A stretch of DNA of 64,000 bases from assembly GCF_018736105.1 (NCBI RefSeq), contig NZ_CP076135.1, positions 1,610,001 through 1,674,000 of the forward strand, read 5' to 3'. Below are positions 45,867-54,411 of this stretch, piece after piece. The stretch is from Bradyrhizobium sediminis. GTDB lineage: Bacteria; Pseudomonadota; Alphaproteobacteria; Rhizobiales; Xanthobacteraceae. A program made the position numbers and the translations under genes. The first letter of the stretch is position 1, and each line of letters starts with the position of its first letter. The notes under the pieces are model-generated. The model was not told the origin of the DNA. It made no database searches and saw only the letters and a list, made by a program, of their open reading frames with translations.

Positions 45867-45943
45867 CGGAGTGTGGCTCAGCCCGGTAGAGCACTGCGTT
45901 CGGGACGCAGGGGTCGCAGGTTCAAATCCTGCCACTCCGACCA
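45867..45943 (+). tRNA. tRNA-Pro (anticodon CGG)
   Basis: 77 nt with encoded CCA. The acceptor CGGAGTG pairs with CACTCCG. D-arm GCTC-AGCCCGGTA-GAGC. Anticodon stem CTGCG/CGCAG with loop TTCGGGA, giving CGG, which reads proline CCG. T-arm GCAGG-TTCAAAT-CCTGC. All stems pair. Confidence 0.97.
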
Positions 45944-46086
45944 GTTATTTTCGGGCGTTTTGCCCTCTTTCCCGAGCGCTTTCAAGGCTAGCCACGGGTC
46001 AACGCCCAAAGACCCACCCCAAGCCCGTTATCTCTCGCCATCAGGTCTCGCCTTCGGCGTGCCCGATGACAGGCTGCTCTTGTGCT

Positions 46087-46992
46087 TCAGGCCTCCTGCG
46101 CATAGCGCGAAAGTGAAGTCTTGAGCATCTCCAGCATTTCGTCCCTGATGAGATCGCGTGTACCGCGAGTCCAGGCCGCCGCAAGCGGCAGTCTGTTCAT
46201 ATCGGACGCCTCAAGCGGGATATATCGAACACCGCGCGCCGCCATTCGGGATGTCCATCTTGGAACGATGGCGACGCCCAGTTCGGCGGCGACGAGATTG
46301 ACGATGGTCTGCTTTTCATCGGCAAGCTGGGCGATGCGCGCATGCAGTCCGGCTTGAGCAAACAGCTTCATGGTGAGGTCGTGACTGTGCGGACGCGAAC
46401 GGCGCTCGGGCACGATCAACGGCTGCTCGGCGAGATCGGTGATGGTTACCCGCTTTCTCGATGCGAGCGGGTGACGACTGGAGACGGCGACTACAGCCGT
46501 CTCGTGAAAGAGCAGCAGGAATTCAAGCCGGCTGTCTGGTTTGTCCGGAGGGCGCACCAGAGCGAGGTCCAGCCGCCCGGAGATCAGCCGGGGCAGCAGG
46601 CGGATCGTCTTGTCCTCCGTCAATTTCACCGTGACATCCGGCCTCCGCTCGCGAAAATCGTGAAGCAGCATCGGGAAAAGTCCTGCAGCCGCGCTATCGA
46701 TCGCGCCGACGCGGATGGTCGAGGCCTGCCTCCGGCCGCGCGCGCGGAATTTGACCGCAAGGCTGTCCGCCTGCGCCAGCAAGGTGCGCGCTTCCCTGAG
46801 AAGGACAGCGCCGTCATCGGTCAGCGCTACGCTGCGGGTGGTGCGTGTCATGAGCCTGGTGCCGAGATCGTCTTCGAGCAGCCGGATGTGCCGCCCAAGC
46901 GCGGAGGGCAGCATTTCGAGCCGTTGGGCTGCGCGTCCAAAATGAAGTTCCTCGGCCGCGGCAACGAAACAGCGAAGCTGGTGCAATTCCAT
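46087..46992 (-). CDS. LysR-family transcriptional regulator
   Basis: 301 residues. The N-terminal winged helix is [20 protein letters not shown] followed by [20 protein letters not shown]. The effector domain (about 90-295) has [20 protein letters not shown] and [10 protein letters not shown]. It is divergent from the Bug-type binding protein and dehydrogenase genes, the usual arrangement for a LysR activator of a catabolic or uptake operon. The inducer is probably the small carboxylate handled by those genes (inference). Confidence 0.93.
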   Translation of the reverse strand: MELHQLRCFVAAAEELHFGRAAQRLEMLPSALGRHIRLLEDDLGTRLMTRTTRSVALTDDGAVLLREARTLLAQADSLAVKFRARGRRQASTIRVGAIDSAAAGLFPMLLHDFRERRPDVTVKLTEDKTIRLLPRLISGRLDLALVRPPDKPDSRLEFLLLFHETAVVAVSSRHPLASRKRVTITDLAEQPLIVPERRSRPHSHDLTMKLFAQAGLHARIAQLADEKQTIVNLVAAELGVAIVPRWTSRMAARGVRYIPLEASDMNRLPLAAAWTRGTRDLIRDEMLEMLKTSLSRYAQEA

Positions 46993-47020
46993 CTCCGGTC
47001 CTCCTTGCCGTAGATTATAT

Positions 47021-47030
47021 CAAATATTTG
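47021..47030. promoter_or_regulatory. Palindrome in the LysR/Bug intergenic region
   Basis: CAAATATTTG, a perfect 10-bp palindrome inside ATATCAAATATTTGTATAAT. It lies between the divergent genes, as expected for a LysR (T-N11-A type) site. Confidence 0.5.
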
Positions 47031-47131
47031 TATAATCGCGCGCCAATTGCAGGGCCGCGACATCAGGACGTAGCTTGCCCGGAACCGCTGAACGCAGCAG
47101 AATCAGCCAACCAATTTGATGGGAGTGACCA

Positions 47132-48121
47132 ATGCGGTTCAGTCGTCGCGCGATGCTTTCCGGCGCCATCGCTGCCATGTCAACGTTGCTGTCGCAGGCC
47201 GTCACTGCGCAGACCGCCTTTCCGACCAAGCCGATCACACTCATCGTTCCGGCCGCGTCCGGAGGGCCGACCGACACAGTGGCCCGCCTCATTGGGGAAT
47301 CGATGGGCAGAACCCTTGGTCAGACGGTCATTGTCGAAAATCTCGGCGGAGCAGGCGGGACACTCGGCATGGCGCGTGTGTCGAAGTCGGCCGCTGACGG
47401 ATACACGATCGCCGTCTGGCACATCGCGCACGCTACCGCTCCCGCGCTCTACGAATCTCTCAAATACGACGTCGTCAACGACTTCGATCACCTCGGCCGC
47501 ATTACCGACGTGCCCATGACCCTTGTGTCAAAACCGACGCTGCCGGTCAGCAACGTGACCGAGCTTCTGGAGTGGATTCGCGCCAACAAGGACAAAGCCA
47601 CCTATGGGCATGCTGGTGTCGGCTCCGCCTCGCATCTTTGCATGCTGATGCTGATGAAAGAGCTTGGTGTGCAAATGAACGGGATTCCCTATCGCGGCAC
47701 CGGGCCGGCAATGAACGACCTGCTGGGTAACCAGTTCGATCTGATGTGCGACCAGACGACCAATACCACCAATCAGATCAAGGACGGCAAGATCAAGGGC
47801 TTCGCCGTCACGACCAAATCCAGGGTCTCATCGGTGCCCGACCTGCCGCCGCTCGATGCGGGAGCCGTCAAAGGCTTCGAGGTCTCGGCTTGGCACGCAA
47901 TGTGGGCCCCGAAGGGATTGCCGAAGGATGTTTCCGACAAGCTTGTCGCTGCTCTTCAAGCGGCGCTCAGGGATGCCAAGGTCATCGAGCGGTTTGCGAA
48001 CCTCGGCACCGAGCCGGTCCAGGCGGATTTGGCGACGCCGGCGGCGCTCAAGGCCCATCTCGCAGCCGAAGTGCAGCGGTGGGGGGCCGTCATCAAGGCT
48101 TCAGGCGCGAAAGGGAATTGA
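47132..48121 (+). CDS. Bug-family (tripartite tricarboxylate transporter) substrate-binding protein
   Basis: 329 residues from the ATG at 47132, with GGGAG 7 nt upstream. Signal peptide MRFSRRAMLSGAIAAMSTLL with a twin-Arg-like pair, cleaved near TAQTA. The mature part begins FPTKPITLIVPAASGGPTDT and shows the Bug motif run IVENLGGAGGTLGMARVSKS, typical of periplasmic carboxylate-binding proteins. No TctA/TctB membrane genes follow, so it either works with distant ones or is a sensor-type orphan Bug protein. The downstream dehydrogenase suggests a tartrate- or malate-like ligand. Confidence 0.9.
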   Translation: MRFSRRAMLSGAIAAMSTLLSQAVTAQTAFPTKPITLIVPAASGGPTDTVARLIGESMGRTLGQTVIVENLGGAGGTLGMARVSKSAADGYTIAVWHIAHATAPALYESLKYDVVNDFDHLGRITDVPMTLVSKPTLPVSNVTELLEWIRANKDKATYGHAGVGSASHLCMLMLMKELGVQMNGIPYRGTGPAMNDLLGNQFDLMCDQTTNTTNQIKDGKIKGFAVTTKSRVSSVPDLPPLDAGAVKGFEVSAWHAMWAPKGLPKDVSDKLVAALQAALRDAKVIERFANLGTEPVQADLATPAALKAHLAAEVQRWGAVIKASGAKGN

Positions 48122-48188
48122 GCTCCCCGCCACAGCCGCCCGATCACCAATAACTGACAAGCGATCATTCGCGATCCGGAGACTTTCC

Positions 48189-49265
48189 GTGAAGACGTAC
48201 GCCATAGCAGCCATCCCGGGCGACGGGATCGGCACCGAAGTCGTTGCCGCAGGGGTGGAGGTCTTGCACGCTTTGGCCGGCCGCGACGGCAATTTCAAGT
48301 TTCGGGTAGACCATTTCGACTGGGGGTCCGCTTACTACAAGAAGCACGGCATCATGATGCCGGAGAACGGCCGCGACCAGATCAGGAAGCATGACGCCAT
48401 CCTGTTCGGCTCGGCCGGCGCGCCTGACGTGCCGGATCACATCACGCTATGGGGTTTGCGGCTGGCGATCTGCCAGCCGTTCGATCAATATGCCAATGTC
48501 CGGCCGACCCGAATCCTGCCCGGCATCACCAGCCCGCTGCGCAATGTCCACGGCAAAGAGCTCGACTGGGTGATCGTTCGCGAGAATTCCGAGGGCGAAT
48601 ATGCCGGCGTGGGTGGCCGCGTACACAAGGGCTTGCCGCTCGAAGTCGCGACCGACGTGTCGATCCTGACGCGCGCCGGCGTCGAGCGCATCATGCGCTT
48701 CGCTTTCAGGCTGGCGCAGTCTCGGCCGCGCAAACTGCTGACGGTAGTTACCAAATCCAACGCCCAGCGCCACGCGATGGTGATGTGGGACGAGATCGCC
48801 GCCGAGATCGCGGCAGAGTTCAGTGACGTCGCCTGGGACAAGATGCTGGTCGATGCCATGACCATGCGCATGGTCATGAAGCCGGAAACCCTTGATACGG
48901 TCGTGGCGACCAACCTGCATGCCGATGTCCTGTCGGATCTTGCTGCCGCGCTCGCGGGGTCGCTCGGGATCGCGCCGACGGCGAACCTCAATCCGGAACG
49001 AACTTACCCCTCGATGTTCGAGCCGATTCATGGCTCGGCCTTCGACATCATCGGCAAGGGCATCGCCAACCCGATCGGCACGTTCTGGTCTGCGGTGATG
49101 ATGCTGGAACATCTCGGCGAGCCAGCTGCCGCTGCGCGATTGATGCAGGCGATCGAGCGTGTCGCCGCCGACAAGCGCTTTCACACACCGGACCTCGGCG
49201 GCAAGGCCAGGACAGCGGAAGTCACGGCTGCCGTCATCGACAGCATCCACGGTGCCAACGACTGA
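48189..49265 (+). CDS. Tartrate dehydrogenase/D-malate-type decarboxylating dehydrogenase
   Basis: 358 residues from the GTG at 48189, with CCGGAG 7 nt upstream. A beta-decarboxylating dehydrogenase of the isocitrate/isopropylmalate superfamily: AAIPGDGIGTEVVAAGVEVL, IVRENSEGEYAGVGGRVHKG, the metal Asp residues in DAMTMRMVMKPETLDTVVAT, and FEPIHGSAFDIIGKGIANPI. WGLRLAICQPFDQYANVRPT is typical of the tartrate/D-malate dehydrogenase branch rather than LeuB. It follows the Bug protein by 67 bp and is likely in one operon under LysR control. Confidence 0.9.
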   Translation: MKTYAIAAIPGDGIGTEVVAAGVEVLHALAGRDGNFKFRVDHFDWGSAYYKKHGIMMPENGRDQIRKHDAILFGSAGAPDVPDHITLWGLRLAICQPFDQYANVRPTRILPGITSPLRNVHGKELDWVIVRENSEGEYAGVGGRVHKGLPLEVATDVSILTRAGVERIMRFAFRLAQSRPRKLLTVVTKSNAQRHAMVMWDEIAAEIAAEFSDVAWDKMLVDAMTMRMVMKPETLDTVVATNLHADVLSDLAAALAGSLGIAPTANLNPERTYPSMFEPIHGSAFDIIGKGIANPIGTFWSAVMMLEHLGEPAAAARLMQAIERVAADKRFHTPDLGGKARTAEVTAAVIDSIHGAND

Positions 49266-49301
49266 AGACAGTCCTGCTTTTCCAGGCGGCTGTAGCGCGC
49301 A

Positions 49302-49330
49302 ATCGCAGCGCCGGGTTCCGGCGCTGCGAT
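49302..49330. terminator. Strong hairpin between convergent genes
   Basis: ATCGCAGCGCCGG-GTT-CCGGCGCTGCGAT: a 13-bp perfect stem with a 3-nt loop, 36 bp after the dehydrogenase stop and 39 bp before the end of the convergent DUF1330 gene. There is no U-run on either side. Confidence 0.6.
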
Positions 49331-49369
49331 CTATTGGTGGCATTGCATTTCGCAGGCGCGACCTGTCGT

Positions 49370-49696
49370 TCAGCCCTTGACGAGATACGGAATCGTTCCG
49401 GCCAGATCGGTATCGTCGATCAGCTGGAAGCGGCTCTCGCTGCCGTCCCGGCGCGCCGCGGCGTAGCCGACGTAGGCGGGATCGGTGACGAAGGATTCCG
49501 CCGCTTTCGCCGTCGGGAACGCCATGATCGCGATCAGCGACGTATCGAGAGGCGTGCCTTCCAGTGTCTTCACGTTGCCGCTGCGCGACAGATACTTGCC
49601 GCCGTGCTTGTGCACGAGGTCGTGCACCGAGGCCGCGTAGTCCGGCACCCATTTGTCGTCGGTCACCTTGATGTCTGCGATCAAAAACGCCGTCAT
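49370..49696 (-). CDS. DUF1330 domain protein
   Basis: 108 residues. A ferredoxin-like dimeric alpha-beta barrel protein: AFLIADIKVTDDKWVPDYAA, HGGKYLSRSGNVKTLEG, LIAIMAFPTAKAAESFVTDP AYVGYAAAR. Members bind small ligands, and no enzymatic function is assigned. It lies 140 bp downstream of the HxlR regulator on the same strand, which may control it. Confidence 0.92.
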   Translation of the reverse strand: MTAFLIADIKVTDDKWVPDYAASVHDLVHKHGGKYLSRSGNVKTLEGTPLDTSLIAIMAFPTAKAAESFVTDPAYVGYAAARRDGSESRFQLIDDTDLAGTIPYLVKG

Positions 49697-49835
49697 GCCA
49701 TGTCTCTCCTGGCTCGAAGTCAGCCTCCGCGGGAATGGGAGGTCTGACCTCGGCTTGCCAGACGAGCGACGCTGCCTGCCAGTTCAGGAAGTGAATCAGC
49801 CCAATACAGAGACTGAACCGGCCGTGTCGCCCGCG

Positions 49836-50534
49836 TCAGCTCGCCAGCTTCTGTTCCTTCGCAAAGGGACTGAGGCCGAGCCAGCTCTGCATCGCCGCGG
49901 CGAGCTTGCGGTTGCCGGTCAATATCATGCAGCGGTTGGCAACGGCGGCGCGTACGGTGTCGAGCCCCATCCAGATCGCCGTCATGGTTCTGAGATCGAC
50001 CGACACATAGAGATCGACGTCGAAGCCCGGATCGATCGAGCAGAGATCGACGCTGTCGCTGGGATCGACGATCAGCCACCATGAGCGCTGCGCCGCCGGC
50101 AGCTCGGGATAGGTGAACTGCACCACGCTACGCTCTGCCGGCATCGGCGTGGTGTTCAGGTTCCGCCGCATGTCCCACATCAGGAGCTGGACATCGAGAT
50201 GCTGCAGCGACAGATGCGATTCGATGCGGCGCTGGCCCCAGACCCCGAACGCCTCGACGATGGGCCCGAGTTCGCGGCCCGCTGCGGTCAATTGATATTC
50301 GAAGACGCCGCGTTCCGAGCCCGACGATTGACGCGCGACGATGCCGGCCGCTTCGAGCTCCTTCAATCGCTGCGAGAGCAGGGCAGGCGACATCCGCGGC
50401 ACGCCGCGGCGCAACTCGTTGAAGCGCGTCGAGCCGGCGATGAGTTCACGGAGCAGCACCACGGTCCAGCGCGTGCATAATATCTCTGCGGCCATCGCGA
50501 CCGGGCAGAACTGCCTGTAGCTGCCTATGGTCAT
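49836..50534 (-). CDS. HxlR-family regulator with C-terminal SCP2-like domain
   Basis: 232 residues. The N-terminal HxlR winged helix is CPVAMAAEILCTRWTVVLLR then ELIAGSTRFNELRRGVPRMS and LLSQRLKELEAAGIVARQ. The C-terminal 120 residues (QLLMWDMRRNLNTTPMP, VDLYVSVDLRTMTAIWMGLD) resemble an SCP2-type lipid-binding module, an arrangement seen in longer HxlR proteins. The effector is unknown. It may regulate DUF1330 or the divergent SRPBCC gene. Confidence 0.88.
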   Translation of the reverse strand: MTIGSYRQFCPVAMAAEILCTRWTVVLLRELIAGSTRFNELRRGVPRMSPALLSQRLKELEAAGIVARQSSGSERGVFEYQLTAAGRELGPIVEAFGVWGQRRIESHLSLQHLDVQLLMWDMRRNLNTTPMPAERSVVQFTYPELPAAQRSWWLIVDPSDSVDLCSIDPGFDVDLYVSVDLRTMTAIWMGLDTVRAAVANRCMILTGNRKLAAAMQSWLGLSPFAKEQKLAS

Positions 50535-50775
50535 GCTTTCCTCCGTGACAGGCGAGACGGGGAGCTTACGGCCGAACCGGCGGGGCTCCTAGTTCAGTTT
50601 CTGTATCTGCCTCGATTCATTTCCTGAACTGGCTGGCCGTGGCGGGGATCGATAATCGACCGGGATTGCGAGCAGGAGCTCGCCTGCAGGATATGCATTT
50701 TGCCGTTGCACCGGCGTTCCGTCGGCAATCGCCGAACCGCATGCCTGCAGTCCTCAAAATGCAAAAGGATCCTCC

Positions 50776-51276
50776 ATGAAGAATAACATCACCGCATTGG
50801 TCCGTTCCGCGGCGCTTTGCGCCGTCACGCTTGGCTTTGGCGCGATGCCGGCCTCCGCTGCCACCTTGACCCGCAGCATCGAGGTCAACGGCGCGCCCTC
50901 GGCGGTGTGGTCCGTGATCGGCGCGTTCTGCGCCATCAAGGACTGGCTGCCGCCGGTCGGCATGTGCATCGAAGACGGCAAATCTCCGCCAACCCGGACG
51001 CTCGTCACCAAGGACGGCAAGGCCTCGTTCGTCGAGACGCAGATCTCGCGCAACGACAGGGAGTACAGCTACTCCTACGCCTTCATATCGAGCCCGTTGC
51101 CGGTCACGAACTACAAATCGACCATCAAGGTCACCGCCAAGGGGGACGGCGTTTCCGTCGTGACCTGGACCGGCGCCTACACGCCCGATTCAGGTAAGGA
51201 GAAGGATGCGATGGACGCCCTGAACGGCGTCTACGAATCCGGCCTGGCCGCGATCCAGGCCAAGTTCAAGAAGTAG
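50776..51276 (+). CDS. Secreted SRPBCC (polyketide cyclase/MxaD-like) protein
   Basis: 166 residues. Signal peptide MKNNITALVRSAALCAVTLG, with cleavage near PASA. The mature part is an SRPBCC helix-grip fold: LTRSIEVNGAPSAVWSVIGA, FCAIKDWLPPVGMCIEDGKS, VVTWTGAYTPDSG. Such domains bind hydrophobic ligands; the periplasmic MxaD-like group is functionally unclear. It is divergent from the HxlR regulator, with 241 bp between. Confidence 0.88.
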   Translation: MKNNITALVRSAALCAVTLGFGAMPASAATLTRSIEVNGAPSAVWSVIGAFCAIKDWLPPVGMCIEDGKSPPTRTLVTKDGKASFVETQISRNDREYSYSYAFISSPLPVTNYKSTIKVTAKGDGVSVVTWTGAYTPDSGKEKDAMDALNGVYESGLAAIQAKFKK

Positions 51277-51596
51277 GCGGCTCGCGGAGAGCGGCTACAC
51301 AGCAGTAGCCCGGATGTGCGCAGCGATATCGTCGCTCATCCGGGCTGCGCTTTCCGTCCTCGGGAGTGTGGCAACATGGGATGGATCCTCCACGACGCGC
51401 GACACAACGCATAAAAAGAGCATTTGGTCCCTGATCCCTCGCTCGCGCCTTGATCTAGCGCACCTTCCCGCTGTTTCGGAACGACGGCGGATCAATCCGC
51501 CAATGCGCATCGCGCACGGTGTCGAATTGACCTGGATCAGTGCAATTCAGCCCAGCCTGGGAGTTAAATGCCCGTGCATAAATGGGGAGCCAGTCG
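51277..51596. other. Intergenic region with hairpin and an FNR/FixK-like box
   Basis: Contains the inverted repeat AGCCCGGATG (51307-51316) with CATCCGGGCT (51337-51346), which may terminate the SRPBCC transcript. It also contains the box at 51537-51550. No gene is seen. Confidence 0.6.
51537..51550 (+). promoter_or_regulatory. Candidate FNR/FixK-type box
   Basis: TTGAC-CTGG-ATCAG compared with the consensus TTGAT/C-N4-A/GTCAA (one mismatch in the right arm). It lies 47-60 bp upstream of the TPR gene start. Confidence 0.45.
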
Positions 51597-52706
51597 ATGC
51601 GGTCACTGATTGCAGCTTTCATCGCGACGGCGCTATCTATTCTTGCAAGTCCTGGCTGGGCGGCCAGCCAGCGCGACTATGATGACTGCAATCAGACAAA
51701 GGACCAGGATCGGCGTATCGCTGGCTGCACGCGTGTCATCGACGATCGCAAGGAGCCGGCTGGCAATCGTGCTAAGGCCCACTACAGGCGAGGAATCGGC
51801 TGGTACGTCAAGGGTGATTTCGACCGCGCGCTGGCAGACCTCAGCGAAGCGATCCGGCTCGATCCCAAGTTTACGGCGGCTTACAATGACCGCGGTATCG
51901 TGTTTCAGGAAAAACGCGATTATGCCCGAGCCATCAGCGATACGACGCGCGCCATGGAGCTGCGCGGCAAGGCGAGTTACGAGGACTACCTGACGCGCGC
52001 CAATTCCTTTCGGCTGTCGGGTAACCCTTCGGCGGCGCTCGATGACATCAAGGCTGCCGGTTCGGCCTATCCCGACCAGCAGGGGCCGTCATATTTCTAT
52101 TTTCTGGGATGGAACCTGTATCTGCTTGGCCGGTACGACGAAGCCATCGACGCCATGACGTCAGCTATCGCGCAACGGGCGGACTATTACTGGGCGTATT
52201 TCCGGCGTGGCGCGAGTTACGACAAGAAAGGCGATCGCGCGAAAGCGCGGGAAGATCTGCAAAAGGCCGCCGCCCATATCGAGGCGGAATACTGGGATGA
52301 CGAGGCCAAGGCCGTTTTCGCGCAGTTCGGATTGCAGTCGCCTACCGGATTGCCGGTCAACGCGCAAAGTCTGGTGGGTATGTACGATCTCTACAATCTG
52401 AAGCGATTCCGCACGGCGGGAGAGCTGCCGGCGCCGGCCAGCCGCATGGTCATCGCCGCGGGTGACGGCGGCACCATCCAGGCGGGCAGTCCGAGCGACG
52501 TCGTCAAACCCGAATCCGTCTGGAAGAGTGTCGGCAAGCTCCAGGGCAGGCACGGCTATTACGACTGGAAATTCGAAGACGGCAAGACCGGACGCACGGA
52601 TTTCGTCGTCACCGCCGATAATGACCTGATCGGTCACGTGCAGATCTCGGACCCGGCGCGGCAAGCCCAATTCAATTGGTGGTACCTCGCGAAGCGGCGG
52701 CCATAG
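51597..52706 (+). CDS. Secreted TPR protein with C-terminal domain
   Basis: 369 residues from the ATG at 51597, behind GGGGAG. Signal peptide MRSLIAAFIATALSILASPG, cleaved near WAAS. TPR units at about 50-230: AKAHYRRGIGWYVKGDFDRA, LADLSEAIRLDPKFTAAYND, YYWAYFRRGASYDKKGDRAK. A C-terminal part (about 240-369) with LVGMYDLYNLKRFRTAGELP and GYYDWKFEDGKTGRTDFVVT has no name I know. It is periplasmic by inference. A possible oxygen-type box precedes it. Confidence 0.85.
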   Translation: MRSLIAAFIATALSILASPGWAASQRDYDDCNQTKDQDRRIAGCTRVIDDRKEPAGNRAKAHYRRGIGWYVKGDFDRALADLSEAIRLDPKFTAAYNDRGIVFQEKRDYARAISDTTRAMELRGKASYEDYLTRANSFRLSGNPSAALDDIKAAGSAYPDQQGPSYFYFLGWNLYLLGRYDEAIDAMTSAIAQRADYYWAYFRRGASYDKKGDRAKAREDLQKAAAHIEAEYWDDEAKAVFAQFGLQSPTGLPVNAQSLVGMYDLYNLKRFRTAGELPAPASRMVIAAGDGGTIQAGSPSDVVKPESVWKSVGKLQGRHGYYDWKFEDGKTGRTDFVVTADNDLIGHVQISDPARQAQFNWWYLAKRRP

Positions 52707-52767
52707 CTGAGCCGATAGATGGCGGCCAGATCCGTCTCGCTGGGCTGCGCCTGCTTCGCTTTGCGTT

Positions 52768-52989
52768 TCAGCTCTCGTGCTCGGTAAATTTCTTGTAGAT
52801 CCAGCGCCGGCCATCATGGCGCCGCCAGACCCGGCCGGTCAGCAAGCGTCCGGTGATCGATCGCCGGGGCATGACGACGTTCCAGAGATGCCAGACCTCG
52901 GCCCAGGCGGGCTTTGGGCTCAGGCCCAATATTCGAAATCGCTCCCGGCGTTCAGCGAGCATCATGCCTTCCGCTAACCAAGCCGTCAT
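52768..52989 (-). CDS. Small hypothetical protein
   Basis: 73 residues, basic and Trp/Arg-rich: MTAWLAEGMMLAERRERFRI, AWAEVWHLWNVVMPRRSITG, VWRRHDGRRWIYKKFTEHES. No domain recognised. It converges on the TPR gene. Confidence 0.5.
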   Translation of the reverse strand: MTAWLAEGMMLAERRERFRILGLSPKPAWAEVWHLWNVVMPRRSITGRLLTGRVWRRHDGRRWIYKKFTEHES

Positions 52990-53188
52990 GCGGATCTGGA
53001 TCGCTCGACGGCCGTGCGCCGGGAGAATTCCCGGTCAGTGCACGATAGCGCGCACCGGTAGCGCCGCAATTGAAGTCGCCGGTTAAGCTAACCTGTCAAC
53101 CTTACCGGCGGCCATCGCGCGCTCGGCGCTCTGCCCTTTGCGGTCAGGCGAACGGGGTTCCCGCCTGGCCTCGCGCGACGTGCTTTTG

Positions 53189-54340
53189 CTAGGCGGGAAC
53201 CGCCGCCCGGCCGGCCCGCGTACGGGCGATGATGGTCTTCATGATCTGGGCCGTGCCGTCGCCGATCTGGAAGCCGAGGACGTCGCGTAGCCGCTGCTCC
53301 ATCGGGCCCCGGTCGTAGCCGCCGTGGCCGAACATCAGCAGGCATTGATGAACGACATCATAGGCAAGCTTCGGCGCCCACCACTTGCACATGGCCGCCT
53401 CCGCGCTATGCCGGGCTCCCTTGTCTTTCAGCCACAGTGTCTGCAGGCAAAGCAGGCGGGCCGCCTCGAGCTGCGTATCGAGTTCGGCGAGTGGATGCGA
53501 CACACCCTGAAAGGCAGCCAATGGTTGGCCGAACGCCTGCCGCTCCACGACATAGGCCCAGGCCTCCTCCAGTGCGACGCGTGCGACGGCGAGAACCTGC
53601 AGTCCGATCAGGGCACGCGAGAAATCGAAGCCCTGCATCACCTGCACGAAGCCCTTGTTCTCCTCGCCGAGGCGATGTGAAACGGGTACGCGAACGTTTT
53701 CGAAAAACAGGGAGCCGCGTCCGATTGCGCGTTGGCCATGACAATCGAAGCGGCTCCGCGTGATGCCCGGCAGATCCATCGGGATGAGCAGTGCCGTAAC
53801 GCCATGGGCGCCGGATTCCGGTGGACCGGTACGACCGAACACCACCGCCGCATCCGCCTGATCGGCAGCAGAAATCGATGTCTTTTCGCCATTGACGACG
53901 TATTCATCGCCGATACGTTCGACCTGCAGGCGCAGATTGGCTGCGTCGGACCCGCCACGCGGTTCGGTCAGCGCGAGGGCCAGAAGCGCCTCGCCGCTGA
54001 TCAGACGCGCCAGCCAGGGTTTGGCAACGTCCGGCCGGCCGTGATGCGACAGGATCTGACCGTTCAGCGAGGCCAGCAGATTGATGTAGGAAATGCTGAG
54101 GTCGGCGCGTGCGACCTCTTCGTGGATCACTCCGGCCGCAAGGCAGCCCGTCCCCAGGCCACCGAATCGCTCCGGCAGCTCCGGGGCGATGAATCCCATT
54201 TCGCCCATCGCTTTCATCAGCCCGCGATCGAGGAGGCGCGTCCTGTCGCGTTCCTGGAAGCCTGGAGCAATGCGGTCGGCCGCGAACCGCCTGACCTGAT
54301 CGCCGAGCGCGACCAGATCTTCGTCGAGATACGGGTTCAC
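53189..54340 (-). CDS. aliB: Cyclohexanecarboxyl-CoA dehydrogenase-type acyl-CoA dehydrogenase
   Basis: 383 residues from the GTG at 54338-54340, with AAGGAGG 7 nt upstream. Standard acyl-CoA dehydrogenase: LALALTEPRGGSDAANLRLQ, NGEKTSISAADQADAAVVFG, RQAFGQPLAAFQGVSHPLAE, HGGYDRGPMEQRLRDVLGFQ. The N-terminus NPYLDEDLVALGDQVRRFAA and gene context match AliB of Rhodopseudomonas palustris, which dehydrogenates cyclohexanecarboxyl-CoA. Other substrates of the same subfamily cannot be excluded. It follows badI by 71 bp. No aliA ligase or badK hydratase follows. Confidence 0.8.
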   Translation of the reverse strand: MNPYLDEDLVALGDQVRRFAADRIAPGFQERDRTRLLDRGLMKAMGEMGFIAPELPERFGGLGTGCLAAGVIHEEVARADLSISYINLLASLNGQILSHHGRPDVAKPWLARLISGEALLALALTEPRGGSDAANLRLQVERIGDEYVVNGEKTSISAADQADAAVVFGRTGPPESGAHGVTALLIPMDLPGITRSRFDCHGQRAIGRGSLFFENVRVPVSHRLGEENKGFVQVMQGFDFSRALIGLQVLAVARVALEEAWAYVVERQAFGQPLAAFQGVSHPLAELDTQLEAARLLCLQTLWLKDKGARHSAEAAMCKWWAPKLAYDVVHQCLLMFGHGGYDRGPMEQRLRDVLGFQIGDGTAQIMKTIIARTRAGRAAVPA

Positions 54341-54411
54341 CTGCTCGCCTCCTTGACATATGAGACCTGTCACTGCCGGGCCGCCTGAACGGCGGTCTTG
54401 CATGCGGTTCG

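Noticed and set aside
45798..45935. Extension of the Sua5-type protein through the tRNA gene
   Set aside because: The extra residues are the reverse complement of tRNA-Pro. A protein start inside a tRNA gene is not credible.
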